DNA of 64,000 nucleotides, taken from NCBI RefSeq assembly GCF_016920785.2, contig NW_024609837.1:50153609-50217608 (forward strand), in the 5' to 3' direction. Position numbers and translations under genes: made by a program. Source of the DNA: Ixodes scapularis (Eukaryota > Arthropoda > Arachnida > Ixodida > Ixodidae). Positions within the stretch are counted from its first letter, which is position 1, and every line of letters starts with the position of its first letter. The notes beneath the pieces were generated by a model, which searched no databases, was not told the origin of the DNA, and was given only the letters and a program-made list of their open reading frames with translations. Of the stretch, positions 17,561-29,282 are shown one piece after another.

Positions 17561-19085
17561 GGCTTTCGCTTTGCCTTAGCTCGCTTAAATCGCAAAGTAT
17601 GGGTAATGGCAATGCCGCATTTTTGTGATCTTTCGATTCCCTCCATGCCTAAGCCTAAATGAACGCGATAATTGTCGGCATGGCAACGTCTTTGGAAAGC
17701 GGATTGCTTTCATTCAATCGGCCGGGTATTGATAAAAAAAAAAAAAAAGAAATGGCAGGAAGAAGGAAACAAGTCTCAAACAGTTGACTTTTATTGTCAC
17801 AGAATGTGGGGAAATCGGTGGCTATAGGGTGTTAGTGCGTCCGAGCTCGGAGCAGAGCGAAAGTTCGCACTGCAGAACCGCGGTATCCTGAATTCACTCC
17901 CCCCCCCCCCCCCCCCTCCTCCCCTGTTTTGATTTTGATGAACATCGTATACCGGCGTGCGGTCGTGTATCACTACTGCGTGGTGCACGTTAAACACCCC
18001 TTATCAAAGACTAGAAGAAAAAAAAAACACAGAGGTTTTGCAGCAGGGCCATAAAAACCTTGATTGCCTTACTGTAGCCTTTAATGAGTACATTAGCTAT
18101 TTTATAAAGTTGTATCGGTCAACTATCAAGCCGCTCTTGAAAGTTGGTATCGTCGGTTCGACGTCTGTGGACTGGACGTCGAAGTGTGGTTTTGGGGAGT
18201 TACATATGGGACAAGTTGGCGTATCCCTATACGCCCTCTATTTCGTAGAGTGTACGCGAACGCCAGATTTTTTTTGTTGTAACAGAATCCATTTACATTG
18301 TTCTGTACCAAAAAGTGAAGGGGAAGGTAGGGACGAGGGGAAGGGGAACCCGCAAACTTTCCCTGCGTCACTGACGCCACCATGGGCGGAAGTTGAACAG
18401 CGGCATCCGCGTTTTACTTAATGCCACTCGTGTCCTCACTCAGTAAACACGAGTTCATACCAAACGCTGACTCAGCGCTCGTGTTTAATCTGTGTCCTGC
18501 GGTTGCCTATCTTTGTGAAGGTTTTCGTGAAAATTGAGGAGCCATGTGAAAAAACTAGGCACGTGTAGAACGTGGAACTTTTGTGGAGAATGAATTGTTT
18601 TTTTTTTAAGCGGGAACATTCGGGATAGTATGATTACTGATGTTGCAGATGTTGCATAAGTCGATAGCTTGTCACGAAATAAAGCGATAGCGTGACATGG
18701 CGGATTGTATAGTGTCTCTTGTAATTGTCAGTGATTGAGGCATATCTATTTTCACCCTAGCTGTCTGTTGAGTTGATTTTAATGAAAGGTAATTGAAAGC
18801 AAGCTGGTTCCCCTCATCTTGACAATTAACAAAAAAAAAAAACAAAAAAAAACTGCAGAACGACACAACATCTGTTTTTTTTTTTTCCTTTTTCGCTTCT
18901 TTTCTGGTACTTTTTGCACTTTTTGAACTCTTCATGCTGTGATGTCATCGGATACCCTTTGGCAATGTGATAATCATAACCGGCCACGCCCTCTTTTTTT
19001 ATATCAGGAAATGTTTTTATGTTTGCTCGTTTTCAGTGGGAAATCGGACGCCGAAACTGTATAAAGGAGGTCTGACCCACCGAAA
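17561..19085. other. Intergenic with homopolymer runs, no gene seen
   Basis: Contains A14-type, C18-type (about 17899-17916) and T-rich runs. A plus-strand frame around 17957-18421 is open but shows no recognisable domain. A short block near 18475-18510 resembles 23385-23420, suggesting a dispersed repeat. Confidence 0.3.
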
Positions 19086-19640
19086 GCCCTTTTTTTTTTT
19101 TTTTTTTTTTTTATTAACGGCCGACGTACAACCTCGGTTTTCCGCTGAAAAGATAATTAATTCTGTTAGCGCTCCCGTCTCCTAAGCTGCAGGGGGAGGG
19201 GACAAGGTAAAACGTGGAGAGGATATAGGAAAGAAGGAGGAGGGCAAAAGTGGAACGCGCCCATTGTACATCGGCATTTAAGTTTGTGGGTTTGACACGT
19301 ATCTCACAAAATAAGCTTTCCCCAACAAAGAAAAAGAAAATTCTACCGCAATATTTACGTCGGGAGGCATATTTTGAGTTGGGAACGATTTTGATATTTC
19401 GGCACGTCCACCTGAAATAGATGCACGTTTTAGAATCGTTCCTAAAACACCGAAGTCGCCCCATTAATTTTTTTTTCTAAATGCAAAAAAAAAAAAAAAA
19501 AAAAAAAAAAGAAACAGCAACAACACAACAGTTCAACAATATTTAGCCTTTGAGACTCATTTTGAGCGAGGAGTGTTTCAGAGAGGGCTTCAATTTCGGC
19601 GCGTGAACCCGAAATAGAAGCGCAAATGTCAAACACAAAA
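19086..19640. repeat. Direct duplication of a roughly 85-bp block
   Basis: Segments 19347-19430 and 19538-19628 are diverged direct copies: both run from caatattta through catwttgag to tgaaatagatgc or cgaaatagaagc. They are separated by a long A run (about 19486-19510). Looks like part of a dispersed repeat. Non-coding. Confidence 0.4.
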
Positions 19641-19888
19641 ACATAACTCTCGCTACCTAAATATGGCGCGAGAAAGAAAAAAAAAAAAAGCCTCGGGCAA
19701 CGTGTTTTAGTGACATACGTGTTCTAACTAAACACAAACAAAAATATTTGGTAGGGGAGCTGGTATAACTTTGGCCACAGCAGGAAGAAGAAACTTTAAG
19801 CTTTTCCGCTCAGGGGAAGAAGGAAGACCAGCGGAATTGTACGATGGAAAGTAATGGCCGGCCGCAAGTCGACAAGCCAGAGTGGAAA

Positions 19889-19965
19889 GGCTGCCGCCAT
19901 CTATGAGCGACGGTGGCAACCAGATACGTGGCTTGCCGCCGTCGCTCATAGATGGCGGTAGGTGT
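19889..19965. repeat. Short strong hairpin
   Basis: The arms gccgccatctatgagcgacg and cgtcgctcatagatggcgg pair almost perfectly around a short spacer. Probably the core of a small foldback element. Confidence 0.5.
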
Positions 19966-20329
19966 CCAGAGTTCGGTGTCTTCATTTCTTTGCGGGGGAC
20001 GCGATCTTGGGAAAACTAGCCCTTCATAGCTCCGCTGTAAACGAAATTCGTAAGCTCACTATACCAAAAATGGTTCAGCTAACGTCAACCTCGCTAATCC
20101 TTCTTTGTTTTTTTTTTTTTTCTCTCGCAGGTGAGCCACAAAGCCGTTTCTTCCCGTAGTGCCAACACTGCCGGATCTGGCGGACGTTGTATATTCGTGC
20201 ACAATCTACGCAACGAATCAGCCAAGTTTCAGCGTGACCTCAACACAACGCATCTAAGCTGTAACGATACTTCAATTCACAACAATACTGCTCGATTCCG
20301 TCAATGTTACAACGCAGCAATATAGGTGA

Positions 20330-20505
20330 TGCCGAAGAAAGGGACAAAAGCGCCGGCGAGCTGGTGAATGACATCCATAGTAAGACCGAGACAAAGCAAT
20401 AAGATTATAAGGCGGGCAGGACAACGAAGCCGTGAAAAGCTGCGTTCGAGACTTCGTTGTTCTGTCCGTTTTTTATCACTCCTGTCTCGGGTTTACTAAA
20501 TGAAT
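20330..20505. repeat. Truncated relative of the 39672-40120 foldback element
   Basis: Shares gcgagctggtgaatgacat-catagt followed by an acaacgaag block and an inverted cttcgttgttctgtccgttt with the larger foldback element at 39672-40120. Here the arms are short and the middle is missing. Confidence 0.5.
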
Positions 20506-21263
20506 TGGTAGTACCTTTGCCTGTCACACGGCAAAATTCAAGGCATTTTTCATCGAATGACATTATCTGATGGGCCAATCGGAAGGCATCAATCCTGGTG
20601 AAGCGCGGTGACGCGTGACTCCAAGCCTATTCGTCAATCATTTAATGGAATTCGATAATAATAATAAAAAAAAAAAACATTACATTTTGACGTGTGGCAG
20701 TGTAGTGCCTCCGTTTTCTTCAAATGAGACTCGGGTGCGGTGTTGTGCACGTTTCTTCAAAACAGAAACGAAAGCTGGTTCTTTGTTTCTCGTCAATCTT
20801 AAAACGAGTTCCCGTTACAAGTTCCATTTTTTTTTTAAAAAGAACCCGTTCCTGTTACTTATCTTAAAGGGATTGTCCGGTGAAAACCGGAAGTTCTTAA
20901 GATCTTGTGATCTTTAGATCTGGCGGGAGCCTAATGACTAACATAGGCCATTTTATTTCATGAAACGACACCCTAAGTTAATGTAATCAATGACGGATAA
21001 TTATACGAAACTCCGTGCCGAATTTCGCGAGAATCAATGGCCGCGCTCCCATGCCTGATTTGACGTCACACCGGGCTTGCAATTGTCAGATTCCATGACG
21101 CATTCCTCCGTGGGAACCAGGGCTCCCACCTCCCCCAAAGCGTTCCATTTTACTCGCCACTGTAAATCTCGCGGAAGAATGTGGAGCGTGACAACCGTAC
21201 GACAAAAGTCCCCTTTCATTCACAAATTCTTTTTCTTCTAGCGCAGCAATGAGAGGTGAATTA
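20506..21263. other. Intergenic, possible decayed TTAA element
   Basis: A TTAA followed by agggattgtccggtgaaaac (about 20866) resembles the start of TTAA-flanked MITEs seen elsewhere in the window, but I found no matching right end. Otherwise nothing recognised. Confidence 0.25.
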
Positions 21264-21658
21264 CGTCCCGTTCACACTCTTGCGACCGAGTACGACTGAG
21301 AGAGACGAGATCTCTTACAACTTCTTAAATGTTTCTAGAATGAGGGAACACACTGACATTGTGGCGCCATCTATGCGGTGACCCTAGAACTGCATTTCAC
21401 AAAAGCGAAGGTTTTGCGGGATTTCCGAGGTCAAATGTGCGTAATACCCTTAGAAAGGCTCGTGTATAACATTGACAAAAGTTTTTCGAGCCAAAAAAAA
21501 AAAAAAGGATATTGCGCGAGAAATAAAAAAAAATATGCCGGACCGCCGAGTTTACACTGCTTCCCAATAGATGGCGCCAGTGTGTTCTCTGGTTTAAGAA
21601 GTTTTAAGGAACCCAGGTTTAAGAGGTCGCAAGCAGTCGCAAGAGTGTGAACGGGCCT
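21264..21658. mobile_element. Foldback MITE, Harbinger-like ends
   Basis: The roughly 100-bp arms begin cccgttcacactcttgcgac and end with its near reverse complement before gggcctt. The ends resemble those of the elements at 22793 and 36533, which carry TTA duplications. Here the flank is degraded. Confidence 0.55.
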
Positions 21659-22240
21659 TCACACGAAGGACGAAATTCGAAGGACGGTTTAGTTCGGTGC
21701 TATTCGTGACACTACATAAGCTAAGCGTCAGAGTGACGTCACCTGTCCCTATTGTGACTTAAAATGATGGTTGCCACTTATCTGAAGCTTTGCCTGAAAT
21801 CACAGGAAACGCTTTTCCGATCTCCACAAATGTTTAAACAGTTTACGACAGAGAAAAACCATATTACACGAGCTTTCTAACACCGAATCTAATGCCGAGA
21901 AAGTCGCACTTTTGAATCATGACGATCGGCAGTTGCGTCTGCTCTGCACCAGCACCAAAATGGCGGCGCCCACAACAATGTCGGGGAACAGAGTGCCGAT
22001 GCTCTAAGCGCAGCTCATTTCGTGGCTCTAGGTGCTATTTTTGCGTTGTATTACGTCAGAGCCTCCGCTGCTCTGAAGGTGGGAGAGGAAAACGCCGTTT
22101 ATGCACGCTTGGTTTAAAATACAATTACTCGTTCAGGGAAGCAGACAAATTTCAGATTTGTTGTGGAGGAACCACCAGTCTAACATGCACTAACATGGGT
22201 GAACGGCGATGACAATGCAATTAATCCAAAGGTGCAAGCG
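21659..22240. other. Intergenic, nothing recognised
   Basis: No supported gene. Short frames only. Confidence 0.25.
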
Positions 22241-22310
22241 AGCTGGACAAGAATGACGATACTGATCCCTGGAGAAGGGGGACAAGGGACAAACATAAAT
22301 CTCCTAATCT
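22241..22310 (-). repeat. Inverted 3' tail of a tRNA-derived SINE
   Basis: On the minus strand this reads gtttgtccc...cttctccaggga..., matching the tail of the SINE copy that starts 120 bp downstream on the opposite strand. The two form a partial inverted pair. Confidence 0.5.
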
Positions 22311-22388
22311 CCAGCTGGCTTGCAGCTTTGCATTATCACCATAACATTACAATGCAGGCCATTCACCCTTGTTAGTGTTAGACTGGTG

Positions 22389-22608
22389 GCAGCTGATAAA
22401 ACCCGTTTGCTCTACTGATGTCTAACTTTTGGTTAGCTTAATTGGTAGAGCACTCCATTTGAAATGGAGAGGTCCCTGTTTCGATACCAGGACCAGGCGA
22501 ATTTTTTCGGTCGCGCACCAGTCACCCAGCTGCGTCTGGAGATATGTGTTTGTCCTTTGTTCTCCTTCTCCAGGGATTATTATCGTCTCTTGACGATTTC
22601 ATTAGTTT
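22389..22608 (+). mobile_element. tRNA-derived SINE, copy 1
   Basis: A leader (gctgataaaaccc...) precedes a tRNA-like head at 22431 with A box tagcttaattggtagagc and B box gtttcgatacc. The anticodon stem ctcca/tggag is perfect around a 7-base loop, so the head folds like a tRNA. A non-tRNA tail includes tcggtcgcgcaccagt and ccttctccagggatta. A second copy with the same leader, head and tail lies at 36150-36345 on the other strand, which shows it is a SINE and not a working tRNA gene. Confidence 0.7.
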
Positions 22609-22792
22609 TCTTTCTCAGCTGTCTGGAAATATAGTTTTTCTAATTGTGGCTTTCGCAAGGTTTTGAGGCCCAGCCTCCGGGCGTTGGTTCAGCGTGAAGA
22701 TAATTAAGCCCTTTCGAAAGGCTCTCCTCTGTTGGCAGCTGTGGAACCCCTGCACTATGGCGGACTAAAGGCGCAACGTCACGGCAGACTTA

Positions 22793-22963
22793 AGGCTCGT
22801 TCACACACTTGCAACCGACCAGGACCGCGAGAGACGAAACCAGTTTTTCACCTTCTGGCGACGGCGTAGGACCGGATGCGCTGGTCGTGAGCATTCGGAA
22901 GAAGCTTAAAAACCGGACTTGTCTCTGTTAGTTGTAGTCAAACGCGAGTGTGTGATCGGGCCT
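22793..22963. mobile_element. Harbinger-type MITE with TTA duplication
   Basis: 171 bp. Ends aggctcgttcacacacttgc and gagtgtgtgatcgggcct, flanked by TTA at 22790-22792 and 22964-22966. A 3-bp TWA duplication is the PIF/Harbinger signature. Confidence 0.6.
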
Positions 22964-22966
22964 TTA

Positions 22967-24709
22967 GAAGACACAAACACACTCACAGAAAAAGGTGATG
23001 AGCGCAGTGACATTGCTGCTTCGACGCTCTTTGATTGGCGTTCGCTACCTTACGAAATTGCTTGCACGATCCACAATGTCAGTTATTCCGCCATTGTGCA
23101 GTGGATCCGACCTTCTAATAATCGTCACATAACTTTCAAAAAAGATATATGGACTTTTCCAACGCTTATGTAAACGCAGGCAAAAAATAAATAAAAACAT
23201 ATAAAGATTTTTTGCTGAGCTTTGGGCGTGTGAGCGGCGTGTCGTATGTCGTGGAAGAAAGTAACTGCGCAAGCTTATAACTCTTTTTACAGCTCAGTAG
23301 ACAGACGGCACGGCAACGCTGATCCCCGATTGGACACGACGATTGCGTCGACGTTCGGCTCAAGCTTGACTCGAAGCCGAGTGGTGACGCAGCACTCGTT
23401 TCCAATCTGTGTCCAGCGTCGGCCTTCGCTATTGTCCCCAATACGTCACCTCTACGGCCTCGTCTTCTGAACCGTGTTGGGTTGCAGCGCTCAGAAGGCG
23501 ATGATTAAAAGCTCTATAAATTCCCCCCAAAACTATCGAGACTTCCAGATGTATAGGTCCGGGTGCCTAAAGAACTCGGGCGCCGCACTTGTTCCTGCCG
23601 CGTCTCCTTCCTTTCTTATTTTTCATTCTTTGTCGCTTTCTCTTTGCGTCCTCTCAGACCGGCGTCCTTCTCACGTCAGCTGCTGGGGGATATTGGATGT
23701 CGTGACAGCGTCGGCCGGAAGCGGCGGAACACTTTTCCCAAAGTGGACGCCTTTTCTATCTCCGATATATTTGCCCTATCCGTATCTTTATCGTTTGTTT
23801 GGCCATCTCACGCGTGTCGCGCCTCTACGCTCGGCTGGAATTGAGCTGCCGTAAATAATACGTGGCTCCCCTTTCCTTTTTTTTTGCTTGGTTTTTCCCC
23901 GCACGTCCCATCGCATATTCACGCTCGCCACTTCTCGGCGAAGCAGTTTGTTCCGACGCGGGCGGTTTCGTCTTTCCGAGCGTTGCTCCGATTCTCCGTT
24001 GACAGGCCAAGCTCTCGGCCCACCCACCCCCCGGAGCCGAGCTCTCGAAGACGCCGGCGCCGAAAGGCGATGGGGTCGGCTTCACTTTGCCGGGGACATG
24101 TTGTTGGTTCTCCTTTGGACAACCAGGCTATGGCCGTGCTTCCTGTTGACTTTGCTTAAACCTTCTAGCTGCGACACAAAAACGCGAAGTTTTCCGAGAT
24201 TTTTTTTCCTTCATTTGTACAATTTGCGTAAAGCCACGCTATGCTGCCCATGCGTCATACAAGAGACAGTCCGCAGAAATTGTTTGAGCCCTTCCTTGTA
24301 TCACGGTCCTATCACATCGGTCAGACAAAAACTGTCAGCGGACATGTTCGAAGCATATATGAAGCGCACACGCCTCGAATACGCATGAAGCGTGTCTGCG
24401 GACAGTTCTGTCATCGCGCCTGCCGTGAACACCGTGTTTTTTTTTTTTTTGTATGACGTAGGAGCAATGTGCCGGCGGCTTTGGTTGTCGTCGGGGGGCT
24501 GTACCGTGCACAGCGTCCAACCGACGATCGCCGTCTTGGATGGCAACCTCATTTGTTGGCCGTGGTCACTCGCTCGGCGGTGCCTTTTCCCGCCTACAAT
24601 ATGTTTTTTTGGAAATAAGATAAGTTTTTGTTTTTGTTTTGTTGTGCGTGGCACGAATTGTGTTCTGTGTGGACAGCCCTTGAGGCGAAGTGCCGGCACA
24701 ACCGTCTTC

Positions 24710-24740
<31 letters not shown>

Positions 24741-25304
24741 TGACGTTGCCGACACAAAAGCAAACCAAAAACGATTGAAACATCGACGTTGGCCCTTGGA
24801 GCACTTCTATAGGGCCTTTCCGGAGTTCCGCACAGCCGTGCACTCCCAGCAGTACGAGCGAATCAATAAACTGTTGGGGATTGGCAAATGGAAGATAGAC
24901 TAAAACAAATAAACAGACGTGAACGAAAAGAAAAAAAAAGAACGGGAGTGGAACTACTCTAACAATCTTTTTACCATCCGCAACATCTAACTGGCCCTTT
25001 CCGTTATAAGAAAAAAAAATATAAAGATGGGAGCGACGGCAAGAGCAGTCGCAAGCGCAACAAAACATGAGTGGATACGTGTTGGAATGGCAGGAGCCGT
25101 GCTCTCGGGGTGCGGTCTCTCAGCGGGAACTTTGGATCCAGTTGAAGTTGGATGGGGGAAGAAGAAAAGGACGAACCGGGAGAGGAGGAATGTCGAGAAA
25201 AATAAAGAGGCGCTGCACGGTCGAAGTTTTGATAGAAAATGAAAAAAGGCACGGCTTTCTGGATTTGATTTTGACTTTTGCAAAGTACTCGGCGGTCTTT
25301 CCTT

Positions 25305-25335
<31 letters not shown>

Positions 25336-26600
25336 GCCCTGCTTCCTGTGATGGTGCTTCCACGACGGTGCCTCTCCCCTTTCGTTCTCGCCTTCATCTT
25401 TTTCTATCGCCCTTTTTTCCTTCTCTCCCCCCTGACAAATGGGAAGCGGCTCTTTTTACCGGACCAAGTCGAGCGTAGCGGCGGCAAGATGGCGAACGAC
25501 GGTCTCTTTGCGATGACAGCGACGCCATGCGGCGAGCCCTCTCTCCCCTTTCCCGCTCCTCTCGTCTGTGCGACGCTTTCCCTATTTCTCCCGCTTTGTC
25601 TCTTTTTGTCATGTCTCGATTTCTGCTGACGTTGGATGACGTCACGTCTACGAAGGCGCTTGATTAGGACGCCAGGAGTTAGGGGGGATGCGACGTCGCG
25701 AATTGGGTCGCGATGGAGCGGACGGCGCCGGTGGACCATATTGTCCTGGCTATAAGTCGCACCCACCAAACAACGGCCGTTTTCAACGCGAACACGAAAA
25801 GTTGGGTTATATGTCGCATCTTTGTACGACTTGCGGTGGGCGTGGCGAGACTGCATCGATAAGCCCGCGTATCTGTATTGGAACCGCGATGTATGCGCAA
25901 GCGGGAACCATGTTTAGATATTCTCCTCAACGAATTAAAGTTAAATCACCTCGCGTTTCAGTTTAAAAACACAAGGTCTCTTACGTTATCGCTGAGACGA
26001 GTTGAAGGCGAAAGCACAAGCACCGATTCATTAAAGAGAGACACGATTTACTCACTGACTCATCCTTCTTAATGTGCTGAGTTATCATTCTTAATGTGCT
26101 GAGTCATCATCTTAATTCGCTTAGTCATCCACTGCGTGGTCACGTAAACGTTTTCGTACATTTTGTGTCGCCGACGTGTTTTCGCTCAAGGACTTTGAAG
26201 GTCGACTGAACGATGAGACATATAAGGCTTCCGCCTTAAGAAAGGAACACTAAAGGTAAAAAAAAAAAAAAAAAAAACAAGAGAAAAAAGAGAGTAAAGG
26301 CAACCTTCCTAGTTGGCCTGGGTGAGACGAGCGAGTGTAAGCGATATCAAATGTCCATTGTAAAGCGGTTTGTGTCACGTCCCTGCGGCAAAACGGGGTC
26401 AGGGCGTGGGGCCTCGTTTGGCCGAAATTAAGCGGAGAGCCTTCACGCGATCAGTATGCGAAGTGGCGACTCGGACTCTTTCATCGGGTTCCGAGTGCCG
26501 TCCAGCCATTGTAGCTCCGCCGCCGCTCCATCGTGGTCTTGCCTCGCTTTGTTCGAACGCGCTTCAGCCGCCTATTCCACTCCGTTTCAGGCACGACCGC
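22967..26600. other. GC-richer intergenic region with long homopolymers, no gene seen
   Basis: Several open frames exist (for example minus 24301-25068), but their products are low-complexity Phe or Lys runs read from homopolymers near 24711-24737 and 25306-25335. A cAMP-response-like tgacgtca occurs near 25635. Around 26060-26115 a 20-bp unit (attcttaatgtgctgagt) repeats about three times. No domain or splice chain could be supported. Confidence 0.35.
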
Positions 26601-26606
26601 GGCCTG

Positions 26607-26836
26607 CGCTATGCGGAGAGCAAGTCGTCTGCTTCGTGCGCAGGAGTTGCGGTGGCGTCGGAAAGACGCCGAGCTCTGATTAGCTCTGAATGAAGGATAG
26701 TGGGTGGACTTCGAAGCAAGTTGCCTCGAGGCCTTCCCACTACCCTTCATTCGGAACCAATCAGAATTCGGCGTCGTTCTGACGTCAGCACAACCCTCTG
26801 CTAAAGAAGCGGACGAACTTGCGATCCGCATAGGGT
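26607..26836. repeat. Foldback element
   Basis: The arms pair for about 110 bp. The inner part has gaatgaaggatagtgggtgg against ccttcccactacccttcattc. The outer part has the ctatgcgga ends. Non-coding. Confidence 0.5.
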
Positions 26837-27204
26837 CCGATGGAGCCAATCGAGCTGCGTCAAAAGTCCACCATCACGGCGCTGCCCGTTACCTCTAGCG
26901 GAACGTAATCAAACCACTTTTCAAATGTCCATCGAGCAACCTTGGCGGTTGCCACAGGTTAGGTGGCGCTAGCTTCCGCCCGCTACGAAGGGTATAGCCA
27001 TTAACAATGATTCGTCCATCCAGCACGAAGCGCGTGACGGGATCCGAGTCAACGCTGTCGCAGTACTCGGTTGTTTTCGACGCGAGCCGAGCCGAGGTCA
27101 CACTGACGCACGCAGCCGTGGTGTCCAAAAAACGTGCCCCAACAATGGCGAAATCGGATAACTTGCGCGGTAGCTGCCAGATGGCGCTCACTTTTGGACA
27201 GGGT

Positions 27205-27503
27205 TAGAGTTCCTGTAAGGCTCTCTACCGGAGCCAGAGTTGCCCGTTCATGCATGGAATGTGGATACAGCTCCTCACGTGACTGAATTAGGCGAATAGC
27301 AGCGCCGCGCGTTCGAGGCGCGCGGCGCGCTCAAAAGCCGGGGAACGTACGCCGGGGCGCGTGCAACGTCTACTTTGCTGCACGACACTTGATACGGCTC
27401 CTCACGTGATCGGGTCTCGGCGAATAGCGGCGAGGGCGGCACGCGGCACGTGGAATCAAACGCGCAGCTCTGGCTTCCGTAGGGAGCCTATACAGGAACT
27501 CTA
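27205..27503. mobile_element. Foldback element A of the tagagttcctgtataggctc family
   Basis: Ends tagagttcctgtaaggctc and gagcctatacaggaactcta. It is the left member of a head-to-tail pair with 27511-27999, separated by 7 bp. The interior is CpG-rich with cctcacgtga motifs, without coding capacity. Confidence 0.6.
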
Positions 27504-27510
27504 GATAGGG

Positions 27511-27999
27511 TTAGAGTTCCTGTATAGGCTCCCTACGGGAGCCAGAGCTGCGCGTTTGTTTTCCACGTGCCGCCGCGCCTCTATTCGCCGAGATCCGATC
27601 ACGTGAGGAGCCGGATCAAGTGCCGTGCAGGAAAGTAGACGTTGCACGCACCCCGGCATAGGTTTCCCTGCTGTTGAGTGCGCCGCGCGCCTCGAACGCG
27701 CGAATTCAGACACGCGAGGAGCAGGATCAACATGCCGCGCAGGAAAGACGGCGCTACGGGGATGAACGCTCAACTCTGGCTCCCGTACCGCTCATTCACA
27801 CTGGAAGCGGATCCGCGTTCGCAAAGCGGTTGCGAACGCTGTTGTATAAAGATCCAGTGCAATTGCACGCGCACTCGAGGACATCAAGTGCGCGTGCAAA
27901 TGTACTGAATCTTTATACAACCGCGTTCGCAACCGCTTTGCGAACGCGGATCCGCTTCCAGTGTGAATGAGCGGGTAGGGAGCCTATACAGGAACTCTA
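27511..27999. mobile_element. Foldback element B, interrupted by a nested palindrome
   Basis: Same termini as element A (tagagttcctgtataggctc and its complement). The interior is interrupted at 27788-27974 by another inverted-repeat element. Removing that insert and one gta rejoins a gctcccgtagggagc palindrome, so the order of insertion is clear. Confidence 0.6.
27788..27974. mobile_element. Nested 187-bp near-perfect palindrome element
   Basis: Arms start ccgctcattcacactggaag and end with its exact complement. GTA flanks both sides (27785-27787, 27975-27977), a likely 3-bp target duplication. The arms stay paired for about 80 bp each. High arm identity implies a young insertion. Confidence 0.65.
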
Positions 28000-28641
28000 G
28001 AAAGATCGTTCGCTTAATGACAGCTGAGAACGCTAGTGTAACTAGGGTATTAGAATGAACCCGCTTGGGATCTCAGATGATGCTGTATTAGCGATGTGCA
28101 CGACCAAAAGCGTCGCTGCGGTCAGCTTTCCACGATTGGCCAAACCATGGGCATATGAGCATTGTCATATTGTAAGCTTTGACGGTGTTAGTTTTGGATT
28201 GCGATGGCTCCTAGCTCGTACTGTGCTTTTTAAACACACCACCGATCTCGTCGTCACACCTGATGGTAAGCAGCCAGGATAACAACTGGTGACGTCACGG
28301 CGAGGCAAATTCCACTCGTGACGTCACGGATGGAAACCATAAGAGGGCGCCACCGAAACATCTCGGCGCTAATAGAGTTGATGAAAAGTTGGTATACAGA
28401 GAAACACGAACCAAATGCAAGATATGAAATGAAATGAAATGAAATGTGCAGCCAGGCAGGGACGGATTTATGGTTTCGGGAGAGGGTGGGACTTTGGCTG
28501 TGGAGAAGTTGTACAAGGAGATCAGAATTACGGGCAGAGAATCGCCCATATCCATTTTGTTTATCTAAAAATTGTTATTTCACCAAAAACTAAAAATGTC
28601 TTCCTAAAAAAAGGTGGTCTGTGTACTTTTTTCTTTATTAA
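28000..28641. other. Intergenic with an AAATG microsatellite
   Basis: The (AAATG)n at about 28427-28446 matches the tail type of the LINE at 9230-9250 and may mark a severely 5'-truncated LINE. Two gtgacgtcacgg motifs near 28290 and 28317 form a short inverted pair. No gene seen. Confidence 0.3.
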
Positions 28642-29278
28642 AGGGATACTACAACGAAATTTCGGCGCTTATTTATGGTCTATATGTGTTCAAAGGAGCA
28701 GTATCACATCGAACACACCAATATCTTGTTAAAAAAGCCTCGAAGAGGAATTTTAAAACGAATTAAACGATTGGCAAAGAGCACCTGGTGGATGTCGCTA
28801 ACGCCTCGTTTATAATGCCCGTCTAGGAACCTTGACAGCTAGTGACGGTGAGAGTCTCGCCTGCTGCCACGACGAAAGAAGAGGGGAAGGAGGAACACCC
28901 CTCTTCCCGAGAATGCCTTTTGTGCGTCCCAGAAGTCGCTATTGTCCCCCTACAAGATTATAGAAGATTAACCCGTCACTCAATATTCGTACAAAAGTAG
29001 CCGCTTCGGTGGCTGGAACGACTAGGCCATCCCCTCGACGTCATCCTCGCCGTAGCTTTGCTTGTCCCGAGACGACCTACGTCACCATTGCGTCGGATGT
29101 CACGTGCTCTAAGCTGGGCCTTCTCCGAGCGCTTGCTAGAGTGGGCCGTTTATAACAAAAAATACAGCCACCAGGCTCAAAATACAAACATGCTATTGTC
29201 ATTTACGTATATTGTGGATCATATTCAACCTATTTTTGAACACGACGGGAATATTTCAAATTTCGTTGAAGTATCCCT
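28642..29278. mobile_element. TTAA-flanked MITE (piggyBac-like)
   Basis: 637 bp. Left end agggatactacaacgaaatt, right end complementary (aatttcgttgaagtatccct). TTAA flanks at 28638-28641 and 29279-29282. TTAA is the target of piggyBac transposases (also some Kolobok-type). Non-coding. Confidence 0.7.
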
Positions 29279-29282
29279 TTAA

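Noticed and set aside
22431..22500. Functional tRNA gene (perfect anticodon stem)
   Set aside because: The same head with the same non-tRNA leader and tail occurs at 36150-36345, which marks it as a SINE. The B box is also altered in this copy.
24301..25068. 255-codon minus-strand open frame
   Set aside because: Largely poly-Phe and low-complexity residues from T runs. No domain, no splice support.
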